From: Paralvinella palmiformis
Taxonomy: Eukaryota; Annelida; Polychaeta; Terebellida; Alvinellidae
DNA length: 64,000 nucleotides
NCBI GenBank assembly: GCA_025642065.1
Contig: JAODUP010000032.1
Span: 1 to 64,000, forward strand
Direction of reading: 5' to 3'
Both the position numbers and the translations under genes were made by a program. Below are positions 51,987 through 63,843 of the stretch, piece by piece. The notes under the pieces are model-generated. The model ran no database searches. It was given only the letters and a program-made list of their open reading frames with translations, and was not told the DNA's origin. Within the stretch, counting starts at the first letter, position 1; each line of letters begins with the position of its first letter.

Positions 51987-52764
51987 GTAAGTAAATGTCT
52001 ACTTCTTAGTCGAAAACAACAGATTAAAACTCCTATTACAGTTAGTGTGCTTCATCTTGTTGGTTTGAATCCGGTTTATGCCTGTGTTTTGGGGATGCCT
52101 TCCTTTAGCAGATACCCCATTAGCAATAGGTCGCAGGTGTGACCAATCGCCCAGACTAAATCCCTCCAATCCACACCAGTAGGTTGTTTGTTCTGATTAC
52201 ATCATTTATCTAGCAAGTTACTCCACTCCTCCCAGATCATATGCCGCAGATGTGGATATTATCAATACAAGTTACAGATGTGGACACTTATAGCACGTTT
52301 ATAGGTAATTTTGCTTCTGCCGGATATGAACAGTTGCAAATAGGAATGCTGACTGGCGTATTCGATATATGTGATGAATTCATATATGTTACATTTATGA
52401 CGCTCGTTATGCTAGAAATGCGTATAATCAGAACCTAACTCGGTATATGCTTGGAAATGCGCATACCTAATGAAATGGACCATTTTATACTTCAATATAA
52501 ACATAATATTGCTCTGTGTAAACGCGTTTGCTTGAATCATACAAGGCAATCTATTTACGGTGTAAAGAACCTCTTATGCTTTAGAGTTTATTTGAGGTAA
52601 ATGTTTATTCTATTTTCAAGATGTACTGGTTATGTTAAAAGAATTATCTTTAGTGACCCAATTGTCTGATCTGTTTGCCCAGGTTAAACTTTCGGCCAAA
52701 GGTGTCATGGTATTTTTTCATATTTTCGTAGTGCCGAATTTATTATATGTGCTTTGATACTCTC
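51987..52764. other. Intron-like stretch of the broken GALNT copy
   Basis: After the stem exon. A run of about 25 open codons near 52395 (YDARYARNAYNQNL) is not assigned. No repeat recognised. Confidence 0.4.
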
Positions 52765-55700
52765 AGAGGTGAAGTGAAGTTTATTTTCAATTTCCAGCAA
52801 ATAATTGTACAATAATAATATTATTATATAAAATATATGAAAAGCTTTCATAAGGTCAGCAAAAAAAGGAAATTGAAGGACCAATGTAGCTTGAGCTGTC
52901 TTCCCATTGGCCCCTTAAAAAATTAATAATAAAATAATTGTAGGTGTCGCATTACTGTACGGCAAAAGAGGTGGTGGGGGTGGACTCATGTTAAACAGAT
53001 TCTAAAGTTCAAATATAGAAAAACTTTAAAAAAAAGAAATCACACTATTACCGCGTATAGCTCATGTGTTTTTTAATATTGATGGCATGGAAGTATTTGT
53101 TTGGGCATTTCAGTGTTAGCATAGTGTGAGAGTAAATATCTCTTCAATTGACTTTTCAGGTTGTTACGTGAAGTAAAACCAGGAATGGTGTGATTCCATT
53201 TATTCCACTTTACGGGGAATGTGAAATATGGTTGTTTTCTGTCAAAAACAGAGTTGCATTTTCAATAAATGGAAGGTTAGACTGACTTGTCTGGTGGCTA
53301 TCCTGAACTTCATAATTAGGCTTAAATATGTTATCAAATGAGGATGGTATTTTTTGCAGACATAGTCATGCATAAATAGAGCTGTCTAGAATGTATACAA
53401 GTCTTTTACATTCAAGATGCCGGAAGATTTAAACAAGGATGCAGTATGGCTATTTTAATTAGATCTGTGTATGGTTCTAATTGCTGGTTTTCGCAGAAGG
53501 GTAGTTCTATCGAGGGCAGAAGAGCTGGAATTTCCCCAAGCAAGAATGCCATAGGTGATATGAAGACGGATAATTGCAAAATATACTGTTCTGAGACAAT
53601 CCATTGGTAAAATGTTTTTCACTTGCTTGGTGACAAAAATGGCATATGAGATTTTGTTATTGATTTGACTCAAATGGGGTTTCCAAAATAATGTTTCATC
53701 AATGTGTAAACCAAGGAATTTTGTAGATTTTCCTGCAAAGTTAACCCATGTTTGGGTTAAAGGTATGCCGTCTATACAAAGTTCTAGGCCTGTTGTATTT
53801 AGTCGGTTATTTGGCGTTTTCAATATTAAAAAATTTGTCTTGTTTGGATTTAGAGATAACCTATTTAAACAGAACCATTCATATAATTAATTAAGTTGAA
53901 CATTTGCATTAGAAAATAGATTTTCAATATCTGAATCAGATAAATATAAAAGGTGTCATCATTGGATGATTTTGCAATATCATTAACATAGATTAAGTTT
54001 AATAAAGGTCCCAGAATTGAACCCTGGGAAACATCACATTCTATTTTAAGGACTTGAGATTTGTTATATTCTATTTCCACAAATTGTGTTCTATCTGACA
54101 GGTATCATACAAGCCAATTCTGTACAACTCCATGGATGCCATAATGATCAAGTTTTTTAATAAGAATTCTGTGCCTTTTAACATAAAATGTCTTTGATAG
54201 GTCACCAAAAATTGATATTATATATTTATTGGGTTGGATATTGTTGTCTTCAGCACATTTATTTAGTAGATGAAGAATTGGGTGTATTGTGGAACGTTTG
54301 AATCGAAACCTATACTGGTGTTTGTATAGAATGTTTTGACTATAAAAAATGACATTAATTTATTGAACATTATTTTCTTTAGTGTATTTGAGAAGACAGG
54401 CAGTAAACTTATTGGTCGATAATTGTTCAGTTGGTTTGTATCTGAAGATTTATAAGTAGGTATAATTTTTGCTATCTTAAGTTGGTCAGGGACAATACAA
54501 GTAATAAGTTTATTATATGAGTTAAAGGCTGTATAATATTTACAATAATTTCTTTTACCAGTTTAGTGGAGATCTCATCAAAATAAGTATTAACTAATTC
54601 AGCTATTTGCATTTTATTTGATACACTGTCCAATTGCTTTTTTTGAGAATTTTGGCATGTCTTTTTCATATTATGCTTGTTCATGTCAAGCATGTATTTA
54701 ATTTGTTGAATTGATTAATGTAATTTTTGTAAGTACCTGTGTAATGCATACATGGCTTTTGGAGTTTCTTTTGGTATAATTTTGATTTGGTTCTTGAAGA
54801 ATTTCGTAGACCGGTAGTCATCCATGGTTCTCTTTTGGTGTATTTTGAATTTGTTCTTTTTTCCCTGTACATAACAATGAAATTATTATAGGCTTCATTT
54901 AGGCAATTTATTTGTAAAATTTGGGTGAAATTCTTTTCATCTAGATAACTTCTGAATAATTTAACATTGTTATCTGAAAATGATCTTTTCTTTATTGTGG
55001 AATTTGCAGAATGAGTTGGTTTGCATTTGTTTTATTTGTTTTATCATGAGAGTTGTACTTGAGTAAATCAATGTTAAAGTCACCCATAATGGTACTTTTT
55101 TCTTTTCAACATTTATGATGTTCATAAGATCAAATAACATTGATGTGAATATATCCATATCTGCTTTAGGTTGTGTATTTGGTCTATAGATGACCCCAAC
55201 AATGGTGTTTTTATTTGTATTTGATAGTACCTCAATGAAAATGGATTCAAAGACATGAGGTATAAATATGCTTAAAACTTCTCGAATCTTAAAGTGTACA
55301 TTTTGCTTTATGAATAATACAACACCACCATGGTTATCATCTTTACAGCTTCGAGTAAAAAGTTTATGAAATCCAGGTAAGGCCAGATGCAAATCTTTGT
55401 GACAATTGAATACTTCACTAACACTAATATAGTCGAAAGAAAATATTTCATCAAGAGGGAAGGCCTTCTCAAAAGCTTCCCTGTACATAACAATGAAATT
55501 ATTAAAGACTTCATTTAGGCAATTTATTTTTAAAATTTGGGTGAATAAATAACATTGTTATCTGAAAATAATCTCTTCTTTATTGTGGAATTTGCAGAAT
55601 GAGTTGGTTTGCATTTTACACACAATAAAATTTACCAAAATGATCATAAAAGGATTCCCAGTTTGAGTATATACTGTGACAATTTAAGTGAAAGTATGAA

Positions 55701-55930
55701 ACACTATTTCATGTAAACAAACTTAGTTAATTCTTGGAAATTAATTGGCTCGCAGTAGTCAAAATCATCGCCAAACTGTTGAAAGGGGGAATCATGATCA
55801 TCATTTATGTTCACTTCACTCATTTCATAGAGTGATTTTAAGTTGAATCTATTTTCAACTCTGACCTGGTCGAGGGAAATGTTATTTGCCATTAGCAGGC
55901 AATATGTCCACCCAAGCATGATCACCAACC
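52765..55930 (-). pseudogene. LINE relic of about 3.1 kb
   Basis: Minus strand. Endonuclease at 55488-54970 (FDYISVSEVF, DNHGGVVLFIKQNVHF, GVIYRPNTQPKADMD). RT at 54080-53890 (SQGSILGPLLNLIYVNDI). C-terminal part at 53823-53455 (FLGLHIDETLFWKPHLSQIN, YGILAWGNSSSS). Thumb remnants continue to 53100. The 3' end is near 52765. A segment at 54868-55020 is repeated at 55482-55616. Broken by stops and shifts. Confidence 0.8.
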
Positions 55931-56916
55931 AACATCAGAAACCGGACAGTCAAGTAACAGAAACACATAAAGTTTGAACAAAACAAGATTGCATATGAAA
56001 CATTTAACTAGATATCTAGAAATCCACGCTGGCTCTCCAGACATCCAGTGTCTATAATTGTCAAAAGAATAAATACTGTACACAGCAGAGCTGTGATTTG
56101 GATCTCAATGATAGTGAATCCTGAGTTTAGAACAAGTCTGTGCTTCCTCATTAAATTTTTACCTATGATATAGCCAAATTAGCAGTTGTTAACATAACTA
56201 ATTATTTTTACACTGAATATTTACAAACCATGATGAACACACCATTGTTTTTTTTAAACTGAACAAATGCTGCATAGCGATTTGGCTATTTTAAGTGAAT
56301 CTTGCAACAATTATGTACACATAAATGAACTAACATCTGGTGGATATTTACACAACAGGTTGTTGTACAGCTCCCTTGCTGTTACCTATTAATCTGGCAA
56401 TAATGTTAAATTATATGGTGAGTGCCAAATGACCACTTACCATGATATGCCTTGAGGATCTGATAAATGAAATCAAACATGGATTATACACATCAACATA
56501 TTCCACAATGTAATAGTATAGTTACTCTCTCACCTTCTCTTGAAATACATACATCAATGTTCTAAAATCACATATGTTATTATGTTGTTAACCTATTACG
56601 GTCATATTGAATGTAATAATAATATTTCCGACGATATATAATGCATAGCCGTGCACAAATGTGGTCACTGTTGTGTTATATAATGCTATCAATTAATCTC
56701 AAATGTACATTTTTTCAGTAAATATATTGATCTACTCACGATAGATATAGTACGTTTCGTATGCAATATCTTCATTAATGAATATGACAACACTGATCCC
56801 AGATTTTATTGATACTCCAATCAATGATAGATATTAGGTAAATTCCATGCTTGGATTGTACACAGTATAATATTCCACCAATTAATTTCTCTTATTACAC
56901 AAACGTTAATATTTAC

Positions 56917-56964
<48 letters not shown>

Positions 56965-57186
56965 GTCCGGCATTTGGTAGGAAATATATATTTAACTATT
57001 CATCAATAATTAAATCTAATTAATTTTAAATTTATTGTGTGAAGTTTGCACCTTTTCTTTCTACTGGTGTTAGTAATTAGTACCGCTGGCAGACCTATGT
57101 TTCTTATTTTCGGCGCACACTTGTTTCCGGCTGTTTCTTAATTTCTTTCAATTTAACCTCTCATATATCTTATTGAGTTGTGTGTA
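55931..57186. other. Intron-like stretch of the broken GALNT copy
   Basis: AT-rich between the LINE relic and a SINE scrap, with (TA)n at 56919. Nothing coding. Confidence 0.5.
56919..56959 (+). repeat. (TA)n microsatellite
   Basis: About 20 TA units. Confidence 0.95.
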
Positions 57187-57312
57187 TGTCTAGTTCTGAA
57201 ATTTGTTTCATCTTTGACTTCGCTTCATTACCTTCGGAGGTCACTCGGCCCATTTAGCCTACCATGTGCACAACGGAAGTCGTAAAACATCAATCATCAT
57301 CATCATCATCTA
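57187..57312 (+). repeat. SINE family A, 3' part
   Basis: Body from TTTCATCTTTGACTTCG through CACTCGGCCCATTTAGCC to a (CAT)n tail. The tRNA-like head is absent. Confidence 0.8.
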
Positions 57313-57319
57313 GGATCAT

Positions 57320-57545
57320 ATCAGATCAATTCTTCAAAGACGACATTGGCTACCTATTAGATAGCGTGTAGTAGAAATTCGCGGTCTCTTGAAAAGTTTT
57401 AATTCGTTTTAAAAACATACCTGTTCAAGGTCGCTTTCACAGATAAATAACAATTTTCGTTTAAATTTCTTTATGGGGCTTAATAAACAAATTATTTTGC
57501 GTATTATTATATTACATCTTATTTGTACAGCGCCTTTGAATGGGT
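57320..57545 (+). pseudogene. L2/CR1-type LINE 3' scrap
   Basis: CAAAGACGACATTGGCTACC followed by TATTAGATAGCG encodes the LQRRHWLPIR signature of the L2/CR1 RT C-terminus. A tail-like CAGCGCCTTTGAATGGGTGC follows. Confidence 0.55.
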
Positions 57546-57843
57546 GCTGCTAGTACCAAATCTGACTTATTTATTTGCGAATTTATCAATAGTAAACTAC
57601 CAGCCTAGTTCAAAATACTGTATTAACATTTAACACGAACATCTCGAATACACATATAGCACTCGTCAATCGCCTTTTTTACCCGTTAAGCAATACAAAT
57701 AGCAATAAGCACATACATCTAACTAGCGATCAAAACACCAGTCTCTGCCATTTCTGATGTTTGTATTTTTGTATTTGTTTGATATTTATTTATTTACCTT
57801 CTTATTAGTTTTAAAAATAAATATAAATAACCGAACATAAATC

Positions 57844-57846
<3 letters not shown>

Positions 57847-57881
<35 letters not shown>
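57847..57881 (+). repeat. (TA)n microsatellite
   Basis: About 17 TA units. Confidence 0.95.
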
Positions 57882-57884
<3 letters not shown>

Positions 57885-58326
57885 TTACTTTACGTCGAGT
57901 GATTTTCTGTCCTATATTTAAAATTAGCCTACTGTTTTACAATCATATAAATTAATTTAATTTATGAAATTATATCTTGAGTTCAGATTCAGCTTTCTAG
58001 CTTTACCGAAGCGCGTGTGGACACACACGAAACCCGTGTTTTTACTGGTCTATTTCCATTAAATGTCATATATATGTTTGGATCTCATTTAACTATTGTT
58101 GTAATTGTTGTAATAACGAATAAATTATGGAAATCATTCATTCATATTGTGTCATAATCATGTTTTCTGCGGAGAAACACATTCCTGAAATACATTAGGC
58201 TTCTTCTATATTAAAGGTTAAAATGGGTGCGTCCAAACAGTGAAACACGATAGACATAACCATACACACAAGTACGTACACGACTAATAATAATAATAAA
58301 CTTTATCACCTGTTTTGACACACCAG
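57882..58326. other. Intron-like stretch before the exon at 58327
   Basis: No repeat family recognised. A short (AAT)n tract lies near 58285-58295. Confidence 0.5.
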
Positions 58327-58490
58327 ATGTCTGTCGAGGGACTATGGAGATTTGCGTGGATGACCAAAGGCTTCCGCTATTATTTCGTTTTGCGAGAACG
58401 AGTTACTTCATGCAGTACATTCAATCATTCAAAGGTCGCCTGATGAACTTCTAGAAGAAGTTATTCTTATTGATGATAATACAACCAAAG
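58327..58490 (+). pseudogene. Second GALNT copy: N-terminal GT-A exon with in-frame stop
   Basis: Acceptor CACCAG/A and donor AAAG/GTTAGT kept. It matches the exon at 13744-13919 (shared CLSRDYG, HSIIQRSPDELLEEVIL, IDDNTTK). TGA at 58361-58363 replaces the Trp codon before PKAS. A 12-base in-frame deletion removes four residues after CENEL. Confidence 0.88.
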
Positions 58491-58893
58491 GTTAGTAGTT
58501 TGGTATCTAAACATTTTACTAGGCCATCTAAAGGAGTATTATTGTTATTTTTATTGACCACAAAACTTAATAAAATATTTTAACCCTGACTGGAGACAAT
58601 CATTTCTAGGAACTTCATAAATAGCTAGCAATATTTCTAAGGCATGCACATTTTATTCGAGGATGATTAAATAGGCACGTAGGTCTTAAAAGAAAGGCAT
58701 CTTTTTATCTTAAAAGAAGTGACTTCAAATAGTGATAAAATTATATTTTTAAGATTCCTGATTATAACCGTGATAATATACAAATATATGAACTATTGCA
58801 TAAATGGTCTAAAATTAAGTTGGAAGATTAGACCTGATTTTGGAATATTTTTGGAAGTTGATGGGGATAGATTGGGCTCATTTTGTTCACCAG

Positions 58894-59068
58894 CTGATTT
58901 CCAAGAGCTGTTGGAGAACTACTGTAGTGCGGTATTTGGTGATAAAGTTCGTATTATTAGATCAAATCATACGCTCGGACTGATCAAAGCGCGACTACTG
59001 GGAGCCCGGATGACACGTGGTGACGTCATAATTCCGATGCATTCTCACATGGAAGTACAAGAGACGTG
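58894..59068 (+). pseudogene. Second GALNT copy: exon with altered DxH motif
   Basis: Same length (175 bases), splice sites and phase as 13316-13490, with GLIKARLLGAR intact. The DxH motif is changed: LDAH in the other copy is MHSH here (59037-59048), so the metal-binding Asp is lost. Confidence 0.88.
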
Positions 59069-59449
59069 GTACGAATACTGTTTCAAAATTGGTTATTAAC
59101 GACATACATATAACAGTTAATTATCACATTCACGAATTTATCGATGAATAATGATATAACTTACTCTGAAGGTTTTGTTGACATTTGTAATTCTGTTTAT
59201 ATTAAATTTATCTGATATCTAATTAACAGTTTACCATTTTATGCCAGGTTGGCTTTAGTGTTTGTAGTTTGTTTGAATTCACATAAAATTACAGTGTACG
59301 AAGAAAAAAATGCTTAAGAGATATTTTATTTCTTATGACAGTTGCTTGGTTACAGACTAGTTGAATCGAGGTTGTCATGGTTTCAAAGAATATTCAATTC
59401 TATTACAAACGTGATGATGTAGAAATATTAATATTAATATTCTTGACAG

Positions 59450-59535
59450 GTTATAGGTGTTGTTGTATGAGATTCCGCTGAATCGTAGAACGATGGCCAC
59501 AGCAATGCTAGATTGGATGAAACCTGTCAGTAAAG
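59450..59535 (+). pseudogene. Second GALNT copy: exon after DxH, with in-frame stop
   Basis: Acceptor TTGACAG/G and donor AAAG/GTGACG. Same 86-base length as 12441-12526, sharing LLYEI and LDWMKP. TAG at 59454-59456 interrupts the frame at the second codon after Trp. A long (TA)n tract begins about 30 bases after the donor. Confidence 0.85.
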
Positions 59536-59558
59536 GTGACGCTTTGTCGAGAAAATTA

Positions 59559-59562
<4 letters not shown>

Positions 59563-59606
<44 letters not shown>
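59563..59606 (+). repeat. (TA)n microsatellite in the broken GALNT copy
   Basis: About 21 units between the exons at 59450 and 59685. Confidence 0.95.
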
Positions 59607-59684
59607 TATGCAATAACCTGTGTTAAGTCTTTTCTCAGGTCTAATCCGTTTCTACTTCTTAACTTGAGCTTTACCGTGTTTCAG

Positions 59685-59814
59685 ATGTATGGTCCTATGA
59701 AATGGGATCCAACTCATTCATATGTGCCTTTACATGGGATATGGAATTGGGATATGCCTATCCCCGACCGGAAATATCAGAAAAACAACATGGTTAGCCA
59801 ATGAGTGCTTTCCC
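59685..59814 (+). pseudogene. Second GALNT copy: FxWxM exon with in-frame stop
   Basis: Acceptor TGTTTCAG/AT and donor TTCCC/GTAAAT. Same 130-base length as 11984-12113, sharing MGSNS, FTWDM and YPRPEI. TAG at 59795-59797. The WGGEN exon, which lies only about 110 bases further on in the other copy, is not found in the following 4 kb. Confidence 0.85.
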
Positions 59815-61363
59815 GTAAATATATATTTATTTATTTCTAAGTGTCTGTATTTGCAGTCTTATTCCTTTTCTTGTAAATGAATATGTTACATGTTTTGTAC
59901 GCATGTGTGTATCTGTATGTTGAAGCTCTTGCATGATGGTGGAGGATTCTCTGCAGTAATCTTATAAAACGTATCTGCAGCCCACATAATAACCTAGTTT
60001 GTACAACTAAAATGTCAAATGGAACCAAGATTCTAACCAACCCGTGGAATCGTTCCATCAAAATAGTTCAGATCCAGTCAGGTTACATTTGGCATGTCAT
60101 CTAGAGATAATTTATGTCGTTATATGATATTTACGTTTGGGTTAACTCTAACATCGTGAATTTGCTTTAAGACATTTCAAGGGCATTCATCGTGTTCGAA
60201 AAAAACGGAGAGCCTGCAAATTAAGATAGCGAGTTTAATTTTTATATATTAAAATTTACCTTTTACATTTAAACATCTTTTTCAAACCAACCACCGAATT
60301 GCAGGGAGTTATATCTAAGATTTCGTTTCGGGGCTTGTAGACGAGCAGGGGGCGTTTGTACTCGGGGGGTTTTGTACTGGGTTCATCCTATCATTGTCGG
60401 CTGTGGTTGAAAGACTTTCTACTTGACGGGACGCGATGGCTATGTGTTTGAGTAACGCTTTGCGCCTATAATGGCAGCATGCGTTGTATGCTCCCATGAG
60501 AGTTGAGATATGTGCTGGGTGGAAACAGGTCTGAGTCAGGGATAATAATATTGTAAAGTGCCTTAGAGCAGCTATCTAGCTGAATAGAGCGCTATATAAA
60601 TGTCACATATTACACATTATATTATAACTACCGCTGGGAATATATATTCTCACTTGATCGATCGTGCGCAGGAGATCATACCTTTGATTAGCCCAGGTAC
60701 ATGAAAAGTAATCCACAGTTTGATCAATAATAATAATTCTAGAAATAGAATTTTTATTCAGCAGTGATATCAGTATAATGCATGTAAGTGAATAAGAAAG
60801 ACACATTCATATTGTGGTGATATATATTCTAATCGTGATTGTGATCATGTTTACTTTACAATTTAATCGGAGTCGTAATTGATTACAATAATTATTCGTA
60901 GAATCATAATAATTATATTATGAAGTATACGTAATCGATTATTTTGTTGCTGTAATCGCTTTATAACTTTATAACGTCCTAAATTTATTTTTATTTTAGT
61001 ACGTTATGATAAAATTATATTGTATTATGTCAAACATTTACAGGGTGTGACATCAAAAAGTCGATTTTGTACTAACCAGGTATTTTTTACTGGTCCTGAT
61101 TTTGGGCGGACGTTAGCCAAGCGAGTAGTGGCGAGCCGTGGCCAGTGACGCGAGCGCTGATCGCCTTCTATGGTGGTCCGGGGATGCACCCCCGTATTTT
61201 TTTAATTTAGACCCAAAAAAGTAGATGGGTGCATTTCAGAGTATATTGTACCATTTTATTTTTAACTTTAAAAATGTTGAGTTTCTGGAAATGAGAACAA
61301 TCACTTTTGAATCAATTTCGAACCCTGCATTTAACGTTATTTTGGTTTTAGGTTATTGATTGT
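59815..61363. other. Stretch after the last exon of the broken GALNT copy
   Basis: No further GALNT exon is seen. It holds a SINE B copy (60415) and a GC-rich patch at 61090-61195 with GGTCCGGGGATGCACCCCCG, which can fold on itself and looks like part of a repeat, but I cannot assign it. Confidence 0.45.
60415..60612 (+). repeat. SINE family B, 5'-truncated copy
   Basis: Starts in the body (TTGACGGGACGCGATGGC) and ends at GCGCTATATAAATGTCACAT. It lies about 600 bases after the last recognisable exon of the broken GALNT copy. Confidence 0.8.
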
Positions 61364-61385
61364 GTGTATGTGTGTGTATGTGTAT

Positions 61386-61468
<83 letters not shown>
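61364..61468 (+). repeat. (GT)n microsatellite
   Basis: GTAT-interrupted start and then about 40 GT units, touching the end of repeat C. Confidence 0.95.
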
Positions 61469-61469
<1 letters not shown>

Positions 61470-62512
61470 GCTGTGTATAATAAGGCACAGGCACAGAGAA
61501 TCTCGAACCGTGAATTCAAACTCTGGACGTTTCTTCAGGAGACCTGAATCCAGAGTGGCGACTTTTCTTGCTGAGACATGTGTAATGTCTCACCAGTCCC
61601 TAAGCCGCCAAGCAAAATGCTAATCACCTACAGACGTGGAGTTTGGGAGTAGAACACCCAAGTCAGATCACGGCAGTAGTGAGAATGTTTAGCTTAATTA
61701 TCTAAGCAGCCCTATTTATAGCTATTTTTCAATTGCTGTATCTTTCTTCAAAGCAATACTATATAAACTATATAATCCAATTGTCACTTTCTTCAAGATC
61801 AGTTTTTACAACTGGCAGGCGTCATGAAGCGACTACTATTAAAACTGTTTAGCTTAATTGCTATTAAAAGACTGACATCTGCGCTGAAGCAGACCGTAAT
61901 AGCGCGCCATAGTTTCCGTACTGTTTGAACTATGTTATCGTTTTCAAACCTGACCTAATTTATGCTATTCTAACTATTGTAGTTCTTAAATGTTATTTAT
62001 GACAAGCAGATTAGAGCTAATCTTGAATGTCATAGTACAGACTGGACATAACTGGACCTAGGAAAGATAATTCTATTCCCACATACAACCAAGGTGAATT
62101 ATATATACAAGTAAACTTGTTATATAAAACACACCAACCTCGCGAGCCGTGTCCAATGCCACCGCTCTAGATGCGATGCATTGTTTCTATTCCTGAGTCA
62201 GGAGTACTTATAATGAATGCTTTAAGAGCGTACTGTGTCTGCTGCAGTCATTTAAATGCTGGATAACCAGGCCAAACATTTAAACGGCGTCCCTCCAAAG
62301 ACGCAAATAGTACATGGATTATACAGCTCTAGATCAACTTTTCTTGAATGCAGGGACCGGGAAATATGGTCTCCACGCATAGAAAACGGAACTTTCTCAA
62401 CCGCAGCATAATATGCCTTGTGATATTTGCTGGAGGGTCAAATACCTCATAAACATACAAATCCAATAAATACTATGGCCTACTCGTCACTATTACAACG
62501 GCGCTTTAGCAG
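61468..62512 (-). repeat. Dispersed repeat C, inverted full copy
   Basis: Matches 37393-38415 in reverse along its length. Its microsatellite-side end abuts (GT)n at 61388-61467. Confidence 0.85.
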
Positions 62513-62690
62513 ACCGTTATGGCAGAATTGCCCTTCTATATATTAACATTTTCAAATCAGACCTAATGTCTGCTATACTAACTATAATTATAATATAGGG
62601 TTTTATTAATGACAAGGAGACTAAAGTTAGCCTTGAATGTCATAGTACAGACTGGACATAACTGGACCTAAGATAATTCTATATGGGCTT
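62513..62690 (-). repeat. Dispersed repeat C, partial second segment
   Basis: Repeats the part of the family that also occurs at about 61890-62090 (GACAAGGAGACTAAAG, GAATGTCATAGTACAGACTG), next to the full copy. Confidence 0.7.
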
Positions 62691-63186
62691 TAAGTGTCTT
62701 CACTGAATTGAAATAGAGTGTCTTGTGATAGAGTGTCAGGATATTTTGATTAGTTAAATTATAAAAACTGTAATGTTCTGGAGAATTACAGACATGTCTT
62801 AGTTTAATATTTTTGTCCAAGATTATAGAAAAACACTTGTTGTCAGTCAACGCAAATGTTTATACAATAAACAACGTGTGTGTATGTGTGCGTGTATGTG
62901 TGCGTGTATATGTGTGAGAGAGAGAGGGTGCGCACGCGTGCGTGTGTCCCTTTTATCAGTATAAAGATGCATCTGTAGACTGCAGTATGAAGCCTAACCG
63001 TGCACCGTGTGTGTGTGTGTGCTTTAGGGTACATATAAAGAGGCAACAGGCACAGAGCAGCAACATATCTAAACATCCTTCGAGACCTACCTCCATAAAT
63101 CTAAATACAAATACAACTATACATAGATTAATCTAAAAATAAAATGTTCCAAACCTCCACATATTGATAGATGTGTGTGTGTGTGT

Positions 63187-63320
63187 TTTAGCTGTGTATA
63201 ATAAGGCACAGGCACAGAGAATCTCGACCGTGAATTCAAACTCTGGACGTTTCTTCAGGGGACTGAATCCAGAGTGGCGACTTTTCTTGCTGAGACATGT
63301 GTAATGTCTCACCAGTCCCA
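63187..63320 (-). repeat. Dispersed repeat C, 3' fragment
   Basis: About 134 bp identical in type to the microsatellite-side end of the family (GCTGTGTATAATAAGGCACA to GTAATGTCTCACCAGTCC), again next to (GT)n. Confidence 0.85.
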
Positions 63321-63543
63321 AACCTCCACATATTGATAGATGTGTGCGTTTGTGTGTGTGTGTGTGTGCGTGTGCGTGCGTGTGTTAGACTGGTAATTAT
63401 TTTACTATTATTCTACGTATACCCAATTATAAATGACCCATTGTTTGGTGAATGATTAAACAGACGTGTCCTCTTTTGTTGTACTAATATCTAGTATACA
63501 GTCGACCTTATATCTTTTATATTTCTCCTAACTCGGTCTCACC

Positions 63544-63661
63544 GTAGTCTGTGATGTTATGATCGATTACCAATCAGTAATCTGTATATTTGTGTCGATT
63601 TTTCGGCTTATTGTCAACGTCCGCTTACGGATTACCGGATCAGTAATCACAGACTACGATC
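63544..63661 (+). repeat. Short inverted-repeat element of about 118 bp
   Basis: CGTAGTCTGTGAT at 63544-63556 and ATCACAGACTACG at 63647-63659 are inverted copies, with further partial pairing inside (ATTACC, CAGTAATC). Could be a tiny MITE or a hairpin. Confidence 0.6.
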
Positions 63662-63663
63662 AA

Positions 63664-63667
<4 letters not shown>

Positions 63668-63725
<58 letters not shown>
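63668..63725 (+). repeat. (TA)n microsatellite
   Basis: About 29 TA units. Confidence 0.95.
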
Positions 63726-63728
<3 letters not shown>

Positions 63729-63843
63729 TTTATCACCGTGCTGAGATTTCTATTTTTTGTTGCCGACGTCAGGGGTCTGATATCACACACAGTTTACTTC
63801 ATTAATGATCGGATTACATATGAACCGTGCTTGTTTTTGATTG

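Noticed and set aside
52395..52440. Missing GALNT exon with RYARNAYNQNL
   Set aside because: Not convincing against the family pattern. The stem exon joins the next exon in phase without it.
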